NCBI GenBank assembly: GCA_002408125.1
Contig: DHQO01000032.1
Location: 22,116-86,115, forward strand
Source: Hyphomonadaceae bacterium UBA5336
GTDB taxonomy: Bacteria > Pseudomonadota > Alphaproteobacteria > Caulobacterales > Hyphomonadaceae
Reading direction: 5' to 3'
Length of the DNA stretch: 64,000 nucleotides
The notes under the pieces are model-generated. The model made no database searches. It saw only the letters and a list, made by a program, of their open reading frames with translations, and had not been told where the DNA came from. Positions 1 to 7,823 of this stretch are shown piece after piece (position 1 is the first letter of the stretch; every line of letters starts with the position of its first letter). The translations under genes were made by a program, and so were the position numbers.

Positions 1-158
1 TGGATCGCGCTCAGGGCTGCTTGCTCTCCATTGCCCGCCGCATGGTTCGTCTTCGCTCACAATGAGGCTGCATCGGCACACCTCACCACCATGAATTTAC
101 ATCAAATTTGCCCGATCGGGTGAGCCTGGTTTTCAGTTTGTTCTGATAGACCGGGCGC

Positions 159-596
159 ATGAAGAATTTCGTACTCCTCCTCCTGATCGGGGGCCTGATC
201 GCTGGCGCTGCGGCCACTTATGAGTGGCTGAATCCGCCTCCACCGGCCGAGTATGAGATTGTCTATTTCGGTTCGACCACCTGCGGGGCCTGCGCCAAGT
301 GGAAACAAACTGACCTCGTCGCCTGGCGCCAGGACCCGGCCTCGGCGGCAGCCACGCTGCACATGGCAGACCTGCCGGGCGGGCGCGGAGCCTGGACCGG
401 CGGCTATGGCAGCCATCATGGGGTCTTCATGCAGGCCTTCGGCAAGCGCCGCTCGATCTCCTGGCCGAGTTTCGTCCTGCTCAATCATGGTGAGGTGGTG
501 CGTGTAAAATCCGGCGCCGGCGGCTTTCGCGCGATCACGCAGGAAGTGCGCCGCGAATATGTCCGCGACCAGCGCCGCAGCGAGAACGCAGCCTAG
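159..596 (+). CDS. Membrane-anchored thioredoxin-fold protein with CxxC
   Basis: This 145-residue protein has one hydrophobic N-terminal segment (about residues 4-20) and then a thioredoxin-like start: a beta strand (EIVYFGST) followed by the CGAC pair at Cys42 and Cys45. This suggests a membrane-tethered periplasmic redox protein, though a cleaved signal peptide is also possible. The rest is short for a full thioredoxin, and a WPSF motif near residue 105 may take the place of the cis-proline loop. The ATG at 159 is the first that keeps the hydrophobic segment. Its 3' end overlaps the convergent fur gene by 4 bp. The substrate is unknown; SoxW-like or DsbE-like roles are possible but not shown. 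Confidence 0.7.
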   Translation: MKNFVLLLLIGGLIAGAAATYEWLNPPPPAEYEIVYFGSTTCGACAKWKQTDLVAWRQDPASAAATLHMADLPGGRGAWTGGYGSHHGVFMQAFGKRRSISWPSFVLLNHGEVVRVKSGAGGFRAITQEVRREYVRDQRRSENAA

Positions 597-1012
597 TTTT
601 TCTCACTCTCGTCGAGTGGGACGCCATAAAGCTCCAGCCGGTGATCGACGAGCTTGTAGCCGAGCCTGCGGGCAATCTCGATCTGCAGGCGCTCGATCTC
701 CTCGTTCTGGAACTCCAGCACCTGGCCGGATTTCACATCGATAAGATGATCATGGTGATCGGTCGGGGCTTCCTCGAAGCGCGCCCGGCCATCGCGGAAA
801 TCATGCCGCTCGATGATGTCATAATCCTCGAACAGCTTCACGGTGCGGTACACGGTGGCCAGCGAGATCGACTTGTCGATAGCATTCGCGCGGCGATGCA
901 GCTCCTCCGCATCAGGGTGGTCGTCGGATTCCGACAGCACCTGCGCGATCACGCGGCGCGGCTGCGTCATGCGCAGGCCTTTTTCGATGCAGATTTGCTC
1001 AATCCGGCTCAT
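593..1012 (-). CDS. fur: Fur-family transcriptional regulator (Fur/Mur/Irr type)
   Basis: This 139-residue metal-responsive repressor has an N-terminal winged helix (QPRRVIAQVLSES through LATVYRTVKLFEDY, roughly residues 17-63) and a C-terminal dimerisation and metal-binding domain with the family HHDH cluster (THHDHLID, near residue 86). The C-terminal CxxC zinc motifs of gamma-proteobacterial Fur are absent, as is usual in alphaproteobacterial Fur/Mur/Irr proteins, so whether the cofactor is iron, manganese or haem cannot be decided here. It is the last gene of the run tsaB-rimI-fur, 19 bp after rimI, an order conserved in this class. It probably controls iron or manganese homeostasis. Confidence 0.9.
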   Translation of the reverse strand: MSRIEQICIEKGLRMTQPRRVIAQVLSESDDHPDAEELHRRANAIDKSISLATVYRTVKLFEDYDIIERHDFRDGRARFEEAPTDHHDHLIDVKSGQVLEFQNEEIERLQIEIARRLGYKLVDHRLELYGVPLDESEKN

Positions 1013-1031
1013 TTTTTCTAGATGCGCCGAC

Positions 1032-1499
1032 TCAGCCGGGAAGTCCAGTCGTGCCGGCCACTTTACACGACATCAGCATTGCATCGGACCCATCTGAATA
1101 GTAACGCGGCCGGCGGCCGTCTTCACTGAAGCCGAACCCGGCATAGAGCGCGCGGGCTGCGGCATTGTTGACGTTCACATCGAGGCACAGCCGGTCGATG
1201 CCGCGCTCGCCGGTGCGCTTCAGGCCGGTGGCCAGCAGATGACTGGCCAACCCTTGCCGGCGATAGCCCGGATGGATCAGCAGGTTCAGGATCTCTGCAA
1301 ACTCGTGCACCATTGAAAGCGCAATGGCGCCGGTCAGCCCGCTGGCAGGATCGCCGGTGGCCAGCACCAGCGTGGCCGGCTGGGCAAGCTGGTCGCGCCA
1401 GCTCTCCTCGCTCCAAGGATCTTGGTCGGCCAATCGGGAAAGTTCCGCCAGGGCGCCGGCATCCTCAGGCCGCAGAATGACGACCGGCGGCGGTGTCAT
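1032..1499 (-). CDS. rimI: RimI-type ribosomal protein S18 N-acetyltransferase (GNAT)
   Basis: This GNAT-fold acetyltransferase of about 155 residues has the acetyl-CoA loop RRQGLASHL near the middle and the LDVNVNNAAARALYAGFGF segment typical of RimI. RimI acetylates the N-terminal alanine of S18. The ATG at 1499 is chosen because it overlaps the tsaB stop codon in an ATGA arrangement, which fits translational coupling; the frame is open further upstream, but only in sequence that tsaB uses in another frame. It sits between tsaB and fur. A broader GNAT substrate range cannot be excluded. Confidence 0.88.
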   Translation of the reverse strand: MTPPPVVILRPEDAGALAELSRLADQDPWSEESWRDQLAQPATLVLATGDPASGLTGAIALSMVHEFAEILNLLIHPGYRRQGLASHLLATGLKRTGERGIDRLCLDVNVNNAAARALYAGFGFSEDGRRPRYYSDGSDAMLMSCKVAGTTGLPG

Positions 1500-2119
1500 G
1501 GCTTGCCCCCGCCCGGCATGGCCGCGTCCGGCGCACGGACATAGGCCGGGCTGGGGAGCCAGTTGGCCGCTTCCGGCTGACGGGCCCAGAAAAGCAGGCT
1601 CTCCGAGGTCGGCTTGCATGGGGCGTCCCCGACCTGAGCCAGCAGGTCCGGCCGGTCGGTCAACAGCTTGCCGCTCCAGGCCGCGACACGGTCCAGCGGC
1701 CACTCCTCCGGCGCATGACGCTCTCCCGGCTCGATCAGCTGGGTCCAGAATGTGATGTCAGGCGGACGCTTCTGGGCCTGCAGGGCGATGCGTACGGTTT
1801 CGGCTTGATGGGGCTCGGCAATGCAGGCTTCCAGCGACGTCACCCCCGTACAGGGAATACCGAGCGCGGCGGCCAGCCCGCGGGCATAGGCCACGCCGAT
1901 CCTCACACCGGTGAAACTCCCCGGACCGATACAGACAGCCAGTTGCGTGAGGTCGGCAAGTTCCAGCCCTTCCCGCGCCAGCAACTCGCCGACCAGTTCC
2001 GGCAACCGCGCATCCTGTCCCTTGGCCATGTCCTCACTGATCGCGGCCAGCCGGCTCTGCCCGCCATGCAGCGCGATATCACAGGCCGCCTGGGCCGTGT
2101 TGATGGCCAGAATTTTCAT
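1496..2119 (-). CDS. tsaB: tRNA threonylcarbamoyladenosine biosynthesis protein TsaB
   Basis: This 207-residue ASKHA-fold protein starts MKILAINTAQAACDIAL and carries the TsaB signature GPGSFTGVRIGVAYARGLA near residue 68. TsaB is the partner of TsaD in making t6A at position 37 of ANN-decoding tRNAs. It lacks the metal-binding histidines of TsaD, as expected for the non-catalytic partner. Its stop codon overlaps the start of rimI, and fur follows. The length is a little shorter than the E. coli protein (231 residues), which is common in alphaproteobacteria. Confidence 0.92.
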   Translation of the reverse strand: MKILAINTAQAACDIALHGGQSRLAAISEDMAKGQDARLPELVGELLAREGLELADLTQLAVCIGPGSFTGVRIGVAYARGLAAALGIPCTGVTSLEACIAEPHQAETVRIALQAQKRPPDITFWTQLIEPGERHAPEEWPLDRVAAWSGKLLTDRPDLLAQVGDAPCKPTSESLLFWARQPEAANWLPSPAYVRAPDAAMPGGGKP

Positions 2120-2165
2120 GATGGCTGACTATTCCAGTCCCAGGCGAAGCGGGGAAGAGGCCTTG

Positions 2166-2771
2166 CTAGAGAATTTCGCAGGCTTCGTCGAAGTCGAGCC
2201 GCGGCAGGCGCTCGAACACCGAGGCCTTGTCACCATAACCGAGATTGCAGATCCAGTTGGACCGCCAGTTCTCGCGCTCGCCGCCCTGGCCGATGAAGAA
2301 CTCATTGTCCACGCCAGCATTGTCAAAGCCCGACATCGGGCCGGTATCGAGGCCGAGCGCGCGAGCGGCAATCAGGAAATAGGCGCTTTGCAGCGTTCCA
2401 TTCCGGAAGGCGGTGTTAAAGTGCGCTTGCGGGTCGCCGAACCAGTTCTTCGCGCCGGGATTGTGGGGGAAGAGCTGGGGGATCTTGTCTTCGAACTTCA
2501 TGTCATTGGCGATGATCACGACCCAGGGCGATTTGCGCGATTTCTCCTGGTTTTGTGCCGACAGGTGGGGAATCAGACGCCCCTTGGCCTCTGCGCTGCG
2601 CAGGAACAGATAGCGCGCCGGGCTGCAATTGGCGCTGGTCGGCCCCCATTTGTGGAGGTCATAGGTCGCGCGCACCAGGGTCTCGGGCACGTCCTTTTCC
2701 TGCCAGCCATTATAGCTGCGCGCCTTGCGGAAGATCGTATCGAAGGCTTCGTCGCTGACGGGATAGGCCAT
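2166..2771 (-). CDS. RutE-like malonic semialdehyde reductase / nitroreductase
   Basis: This 201-residue flavin-dependent nitroreductase-fold protein has the RutE pattern: WGPTSANCSPARYLFLRS near residue 42, then NTAFRNGTLQSAYFLIAARALGLDTGPMSGFD. RutE-type enzymes reduce malonic semialdehyde or related substrates with FMN and NAD(P)H. No other rut genes are nearby, so a role in pyrimidine breakdown is not supported by context and a general nitroreductase role is equally possible. The ATG at 2771 is preferred over an upstream one at 2849 because it has an AGGAG sequence at good spacing and begins with the family-like MAYPVSDEAFD. It lies between nfuA and tsaB. Confidence 0.87.
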   Translation of the reverse strand: MAYPVSDEAFDTIFRKARSYNGWQEKDVPETLVRATYDLHKWGPTSANCSPARYLFLRSAEAKGRLIPHLSAQNQEKSRKSPWVVIIANDMKFEDKIPQLFPHNPGAKNWFGDPQAHFNTAFRNGTLQSAYFLIAARALGLDTGPMSGFDNAGVDNEFFIGQGGERENWRSNWICNLGYGDKASVFERLPRLDFDEACEIL

Positions 2772-2845
2772 GCAGTCGGCTCCTGGAAAAACGTGTGAGG
2801 TCTGATGATCGAACCGTTTGTGCCTAAGGCAAGCCGGGCTGGTGG

Positions 2846-3424
2846 TCAAAGGACGGCTTCAACCGCCGTAACTTCCGGCACATAGGCCTTGAGCATGTTC
2901 TCGATGCCCTGTTTCAGAGTGTAGGTTGAAGATGGGCAGCCGGCACAGGCCCCGCGCATGTGCAGGTGGACGATGCCGGTATCGGGTTCGAACCGGTCGA
3001 ACACGATATCCCCGCCATCCTGGGCGACGGCAGGGCGCACGCGCGTTTCAATCAGCTCCTGGATTTCCTCGACGATCTCGGCGGCGTTGCCTTCATAAAT
3101 GATGTCCGAGCGCGCCGCCGGGCTGGTCGGTTGGCCGGAATCCATGACCGGCAGGCCGGCCACGAAATGGTCCATGATCGCTGCCAGGACAAGGGGCTTG
3201 ATCTGGGTCCAGCTACCGGACTCCACTTTCGACACCGCCACGAAATCCGCGCCGAGGAAGACGCGCTCCACACCGGTTACCTCGAACAGGGCGCGCGCGA
3301 GCGGGCTGGCGCCGGCATCCTCCGGTTTTGCGAAATCGAACGGCCCCGCCGCGCCGGCAACCTCCGGGCCCGGGATGAACTTCAGCGTATCGGGATTGGG
3401 CGTGGCTTCAGTCTGGATAAACAT
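2846..3424 (-). CDS. nfuA: NfuA/NifU-family Fe-S cluster carrier
   Basis: This 192-residue two-domain iron-sulfur carrier has an N-terminal Nfu_N domain (MFIQTEATPNPDTLKFIPG) and a C-terminal NifU domain (VAQDGGDIVF ... CAGCPSS) whose CxxC at about residues 161-164 binds a bridging 4Fe-4S cluster in the dimer. It delivers clusters to apo-proteins. It heads the minus-strand run leading to tsaB-rimI-fur, an association with Fur seen in many alphaproteobacteria and fitting for iron metabolism. The length is normal. No strong Shine-Dalgarno is visible before the ATG. Confidence 0.93.
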   Translation of the reverse strand: MFIQTEATPNPDTLKFIPGPEVAGAAGPFDFAKPEDAGASPLARALFEVTGVERVFLGADFVAVSKVESGSWTQIKPLVLAAIMDHFVAGLPVMDSGQPTSPAARSDIIYEGNAAEIVEEIQELIETRVRPAVAQDGGDIVFDRFEPDTGIVHLHMRGACAGCPSSTYTLKQGIENMLKAYVPEVTAVEAVL

Positions 3425-3538
3425 GGGCAGGACTTGCGCCTTTCAGAGGGTGCGAGACATGGGGCGTGCTGTCGTTGAAATAGCCATGCGCGCGGCGATT
3501 TCAATCGCCCACCTGACCTGCGCGAGGCGCAAGACCCC

Positions 3539-4594
3539 TTACGGCGAGCTGGTGAGGATGATCGAATCCGCGCCAGCCAGCGTCATGTCCGCCGGCTGGG
3601 TGCCGAGGATAAGCTCAGCCAGCTGCAGCGAGGCGTCCTCGGCCTGCTCCAGATGCCAGGCCATGGCGGCCAAGTGGTTCGGCAGGATCGCGCCGTCACC
3701 ATCCTGGTTCGACACCACCAGCGGATCCTGGCTGGCGATGCGCGCCCACAGAGCCTGGGTCTCATAAAGCTGGGCGCGCAGGCTGGCACGCTGCATCAGT
3801 TCCGGATGGGTGTGCACCGCCGCCTGCAGCAGCGAGGCGGCGACATGGGCGCGAGCCCGGGCGGTATAATAGGTGTGCACATCGGCGCGACTGGCCGGCC
3901 AGCCATTGGAATGGCCGATCAGGCTGGCAAGTTCCTCCGAGGAGGCCTCCGCCCAGCTGGCATAAAGGCGCAGCGACTGGGCAAGATCCGCATCGGCGTC
4001 GAGATCCTCGATCAGGCCGGCATGGACGCGGCCATTGAACCGGGCGAGCGCTTCGGCCGCCGCGATCAGGCGCGGGGTCATCTCTGCATCGGACTTGTTG
4101 CGCAGAAGCCGGCTGGCGGCGGCGAGATCGGGATCGATCTCGGCATCGCGCGTGACCGTACCGGCCGCGAGCTGGAAATAGTCCGCCAGGGAATCAGCAA
4201 TCGCGGCCTGCCAGGCGGGCTGGGCCGTCAGCTGGCGTGACGGAAAGAAAGCCGGCTTGTCTGCCGTCCAGCCGGGCCCTTCCACCTCGCGCGCAAGGAT
4301 TGTGATCCCGGCACCGATGGCCGGTGAAGCCCAGGTTTCGGCGGTGACAGCCTCAATCGGCGAATCATTGATGTCATGGGCGGACCACATCATGGCCGGA
4401 TAGGTGACGAAGAGCGCGGCAACAGCGGCGGCCTTCACCAGCCCCTTGGTGGCGCGCCAAATACGCTGGCCCTTGATCATATAGGGGCTGGGCTCTGCCA
4501 GGGACAGATCCAGATTCTTGTCACTGCCGAGAACGGTGACCACCGGCCCCTCGCGACGATAGGGTTGAGGCACGTCCATGGGTACGAGCGACAT
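3539..4594 (-). CDS. DUF2333 family membrane-anchored protein
   Basis: This 351-residue protein has a short cytoplasmic N-terminus, one membrane segment (about residues 50-70, AAAVAALFVTYPAMMW) and a long predicted periplasmic part. The motifs GPGWTADKPAFFPSRQL, a DPDLAAA stretch and DPLVVSNQDGDGAILPNHLAA near the C-terminus match what I recall of DUF2333 (PF10095), a family of unknown function. The extramembrane part is mostly helical by composition. It stands alone: nfuA lies downstream and the copper-chaperone gene upstream. No function is assigned. The ATG at 4594 is the only reasonable start. Confidence 0.75.
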   Translation of the reverse strand: MSLVPMDVPQPYRREGPVVTVLGSDKNLDLSLAEPSPYMIKGQRIWRATKGLVKAAAVAALFVTYPAMMWSAHDINDSPIEAVTAETWASPAIGAGITILAREVEGPGWTADKPAFFPSRQLTAQPAWQAAIADSLADYFQLAAGTVTRDAEIDPDLAAASRLLRNKSDAEMTPRLIAAAEALARFNGRVHAGLIEDLDADADLAQSLRLYASWAEASSEELASLIGHSNGWPASRADVHTYYTARARAHVAASLLQAAVHTHPELMQRASLRAQLYETQALWARIASQDPLVVSNQDGDGAILPNHLAAMAWHLEQAEDASLQLAELILGTQPADMTLAGADSIILTSSP

Positions 4595-4696
4595 GTGAAG
4601 TCCCCAGTTTCGGAATTGTTAAGACTTTGCCGCGCGTGGCCGGTTCGCGCAACCCGCGAACACTAAATTTTCTGAGACTTAAAGCAGAAAAAACAG

Positions 4697-5176
4697 TCAT
4701 TCGCCGAAGGATTGGGCACGAGCCGGAACATTAACCACTTCACGGTGTCCATCGCCATATTCGAATACCAGTGTGAGGTCATAGGCCTCTTCGGGCTCAA
4801 GTGGATCAACCTGGAACAACATGATGTGGTTGCCGCCGCGCTTGAGCTGGAATGTCTGGCCCGCGGGAATGTCGAATCCGTCGACCTGGCGCATGGTCAT
4901 CTTGTCGTCGACCATGCTCATCGTGTGCAGCTCTGCGCGCTCGGCGAACGTCGTGCGCACCTCTGCCAGGCGCACATCCTGCCCACGCACTGCGATGTCG
5001 AGTCCGGCCATGGTCACGTCGCGCCCTTCAAGTGGCACCATGACGAAGGCGTTGCCAACATCTATGCTCGGCGCCGCGGCGGCCGCAGCCGGTGCGGCAG
5101 GGTCCGCAGTGCCGCCATCGCAGGCTGCCACGAGGGTGAGGGACAGGGCGGCAAACAGCCAGCGCATGGGAGTCAT
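4697..5176 (-). CDS. PCu(A)C-type periplasmic copper chaperone lipoprotein
   Basis: This 159-residue lipoprotein has a signal peptide ending in LVAAC (Cys19) and an Ala/Pro linker, then a cupredoxin-like PCu(A)C domain. The copper ligand pattern is visible: a His-x-Met pair (HTMSM), a downstream Met (KMTMRQV), and GGNHIMLF, which supplies the second His-x-Met. Such proteins carry Cu(I) to the CuA or CuB centre of cytochrome oxidase. The gene follows trpS by 15 bp and is probably the last of the glnD-murJ-trpS run. No SenC/Sco partner is nearby. An ATG 9 bp downstream (5167) is an alternative start. Confidence 0.88.
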   Translation of the reverse strand: MTPMRWLFAALSLTLVAACDGGTADPAAPAAAAAAPSIDVGNAFVMVPLEGRDVTMAGLDIAVRGQDVRLAEVRTTFAERAELHTMSMVDDKMTMRQVDGFDIPAGQTFQLKRGGNHIMLFQVDPLEPEEAYDLTLVFEYGDGHREVVNVPARAQSFGE

Positions 5177-5191
5177 TGTGAGGTCTCCAGT

Positions 5192-6229
5192 TCAGGGCGC
5201 ACGCCAGAAGCCGATAATGTCGCGCACCTCGGCCATGATCGGTGCGGAGATTTCATGCGCTGCCGCCGCGCCGCGCGCAAGCCGTGCATCGATTTCGCCT
5301 GGGTCGGCCAAGAGGTCGCGCATCTTCGCGGTGACTGGGCCGAGCTTCTCGCAGGCGAGGTCCGCCAAGGCCGGCTTGAAGGTGCCGAAACCCTTGCCGC
5401 CATATTCGGCCAGCACGGCCTCCACGCTGTCGCCCGACAGCGCGCAGTAGATACCGACAAGGTTCTCCACCTCGGGCCGGCCTTCGAGCCCTTCCACATC
5501 GCTGGGCATGTCGCCCAAGATATCGGTCTTGGCCTTCTTGATCTTCTTCGCGATGGTGTCGGAATCGTCGATCAGGTTGATGCGCGAAGTCTCGGCCGGA
5601 TCGGATTTCGACATCTTCTTCGTGCCGTCCTTCAGGCTCATGATCCGTGCGCCCGGCCCCTTGATCAGAGGTTCAGGCAGCGGGAAGAAGCCCGGCACAT
5701 CGAAGTCGCGGTTGAACCGGTCAGCGATATCGCGGGAGAGCTCCAGATGCTGTTTCTGGTCCTCGCCAACTGGCACATGGGTCGCTTTGAAGGCCAGAAT
5801 ATCGGCGGCCTGCAGCACCGGATAAGTAAACAGCCCGACGCTGGCGCGCTCGGAATCCTTGCCCGCCTTGTCCTTGAACTGGGTCATCCGCTCGACCCAC
5901 CCCATCCGCGCCACACAGTTGAAATACCAGGCGAGTTCCATATGCGCCGGCACAGCCGACTGGGCGTAGACAATCGCCTTGTCGGGGTCGACGCCAGCCG
6001 CATAGAAGGCCGCCGCGATCTCGCGTGTTTTCTGGGCCAGCAGTTTCGGGTCCTGCGGCACGGTTATGGCGTGCAGGTCGACGACGCAGAACACGCAGTC
6101 ATGATCGTCCTGCAGGTCGGCGAACTTCTTCAGCGCGCCGAGATAGTTGCCGAGATGCAGGTCGCCTGACGGCTGGACGCCGGAGAAGACCCGTTCCGGG
6201 CCGGTATAGGTAGGTGTTGTATCGCTCAT
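5192..6229 (-). CDS. trpS: Tryptophanyl-tRNA synthetase
   Basis: This class Ic aminoacyl-tRNA synthetase of 345 residues charges tRNA-Trp. Its two ATP-binding signatures are visible: HLGN, the HIGH equivalent, at about residues 21-24 (SGDLHLGNYLGAL), and KKMSKSDP in the middle of the protein. The length is normal for the bacterial enzyme. It lies 9 bp downstream of murJ, on the same strand as murJ and glnD, and is followed by the copper-chaperone gene. Confidence 0.97.
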   Translation of the reverse strand: MSDTTPTYTGPERVFSGVQPSGDLHLGNYLGALKKFADLQDDHDCVFCVVDLHAITVPQDPKLLAQKTREIAAAFYAAGVDPDKAIVYAQSAVPAHMELAWYFNCVARMGWVERMTQFKDKAGKDSERASVGLFTYPVLQAADILAFKATHVPVGEDQKQHLELSRDIADRFNRDFDVPGFFPLPEPLIKGPGARIMSLKDGTKKMSKSDPAETSRINLIDDSDTIAKKIKKAKTDILGDMPSDVEGLEGRPEVENLVGIYCALSGDSVEAVLAEYGGKGFGTFKPALADLACEKLGPVTAKMRDLLADPGEIDARLARGAAAAHEISAPIMAEVRDIIGFWRAP

Positions 6230-6238
6230 GGCGGGGCC

Positions 6239-7807
6239 TTACTCCACAGAGCGGCGCCGCGCCAGTGCCTTTAGGTCGCTCGGGCGCAATGCCCCGAACA
6301 CGATCGCGGCAATCGCGTAGACCACCGCGCCAAGTCCGATCAGGGCCAGCACATCGACAATCGCGCCGCCGGGCACACGCGCCCGCATCTCCGCCTCGCT
6401 CTGCATCACCCACCACAGCGCCCCACCCATGGCCGCGCTGGCCGCGACACAGCTCGCCATGCGGCTGATCAGCCGCGCGCCCGGCCTGTACCAGCCGCGT
6501 GCCTGCAAGGTGAGGAACAGCATGCCGGCATTCACCCAGGCCGCCACGCTAGTGGCAATGGCCAGGCCCGGAAAGCCCGGCCGATCCATGGACTGGAACC
6601 AGAGGAAGAGGCCGGCGCCCAGCACAGTATTGATCACAACCGACAGGAGCGAATAACGCATCGGCGTCTTGGTGTCCTCGCGCGCGAAGAAGCCCGGTGC
6701 CAGCACCTTGATCAGCACGAAGGCCGGCACGCCCCAGGCATAGTGAATGAGCGCGCTCGCCGAGAGCGCGGCATCGGCATCAGTGAACGCCCCGCGCCCG
6801 AACAGGCCGTCGATCAGCGCCACCGGCACCACGGCGAGCGCAACCGCGGCCGGCAGGGTCAGCGCCATGGCAAGGCCGATGCCGTCATCCATCATGGTGG
6901 TGGCCCCTGCCCCGTCCTCGGCCCGCGCCGCGCGCGACAGGCGCGGCAGGATCGCGACACCCACGGCCACACCGACAAGGCCGAGCGGGAGCTGGTAGAG
7001 CCTGTCAGCATAAGTGAGATAGGAGCGCGCACCGACCTCCAGGCCCGCGAGCACCTGGCTGACCAGCGCATTGATCTGCATTCCCGACCCGGCAATCGCG
7101 CCGGGAATGGCAAGGGCCATGACGCGCTTCACATTCGGTGTCAGGCGCGGCCAGCCGATCAGCGAGAGCCTCACTTTCTGGCGCGCCACGCCCCACCAGA
7201 GCAACGCGGCCTGCGCGACGCCGGCCAGCGCTACGGCCATGGCCGCAAACTCTGCCGTCTGCACCGGCCCGGTCGCCGACAGGGCGGCGGTGATGATGAA
7301 GACATTCAGCAGGGTCGGCGCCGCCGCCGACAGGGCGAACCGCCCCGCCGAGTTCAGCACGCCTGAAAACAGCGCCGAAAGCGCCATGAAGGCGAGATAC
7401 GGCATGGTGATCTGCGTCAGCAGGATGCCGAGCTGCAGGATCTCCGGCTGATCCTGATAGGTCCCCATCAGCGCGCGGATGATCCACGGCATCGCCACCT
7501 GCGCGACGATCACGATCCCGGCCGTGAAGGCGAACAGGACCCGCAATGCCTCCTGCGCGACGGCATGGGCGGCGGCCTCGCCTTCGGCCTCAAGCGTGCG
7601 GGCATAGGAGGGCACGAAGGCCTGCGCGAAGGCACCCTCGGCAAAGAAACGCCGGAACAGGTTCGGGAACATCAGCGCCGCGAAGAAGGCGTCGCCCACC
7701 GGTCCGGCCCCGATCTTGGCGGCAATCAGGGCCTCGCGCACAAGGCCCAGCACGCGCGAGACGAGCGTCAGTGACGCCTGGACCATGGTGTTACGGACAA
7801 GGCTCAT
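6239..7807 (-). CDS. murJ: Lipid II flippase MurJ (MviN)
   Basis: This 522-residue polytopic membrane protein of the MOP superfamily has about 14 hydrophobic segments. It starts MSLVRNTMVQASLTLVSRVLGLVREALIA, the typical MurJ N-terminus, and contains the family segment FFAEGAFAQAFVPSY (FAEGAF motif). It moves lipid II across the inner membrane for peptidoglycan synthesis. It lies between glnD (16 bp upstream) and trpS (9 bp downstream), an order I recall from many alphaproteobacteria. Confidence 0.95.
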   Translation of the reverse strand: MSLVRNTMVQASLTLVSRVLGLVREALIAAKIGAGPVGDAFFAALMFPNLFRRFFAEGAFAQAFVPSYARTLEAEGEAAAHAVAQEALRVLFAFTAGIVIVAQVAMPWIIRALMGTYQDQPEILQLGILLTQITMPYLAFMALSALFSGVLNSAGRFALSAAAPTLLNVFIITAALSATGPVQTAEFAAMAVALAGVAQAALLWWGVARQKVRLSLIGWPRLTPNVKRVMALAIPGAIAGSGMQINALVSQVLAGLEVGARSYLTYADRLYQLPLGLVGVAVGVAILPRLSRAARAEDGAGATTMMDDGIGLAMALTLPAAVALAVVPVALIDGLFGRGAFTDADAALSASALIHYAWGVPAFVLIKVLAPGFFAREDTKTPMRYSLLSVVINTVLGAGLFLWFQSMDRPGFPGLAIATSVAAWVNAGMLFLTLQARGWYRPGARLISRMASCVAASAAMGGALWWVMQSEAEMRARVPGGAIVDVLALIGLGAVVYAIAAIVFGALRPSDLKALARRRSVE

Positions 7808-7823
7808 TCTGCCAGTGCCTGTT

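Noticed and set aside
1..158. Start of the window before the thioredoxin-like gene
   Set aside because: No reading frame with family features in these 158 bp and no clear promoter; nothing can be supported.
3494..3509. 6-bp palindrome GGCGAT-TTCA-ATCGCC between nfuA and the DUF2333 gene
   Set aside because: Short and of GC-rich composition; no supporting position or T-run.
4643..4661. Perfect 7-bp hairpin (GTTCGCG, loop CAACC, CGCGAAC) in the gap before the DUF2333 gene
   Set aside because: No T-run on either side close enough for a terminator and no recognisable regulator site; may be chance in GC-rich sequence.
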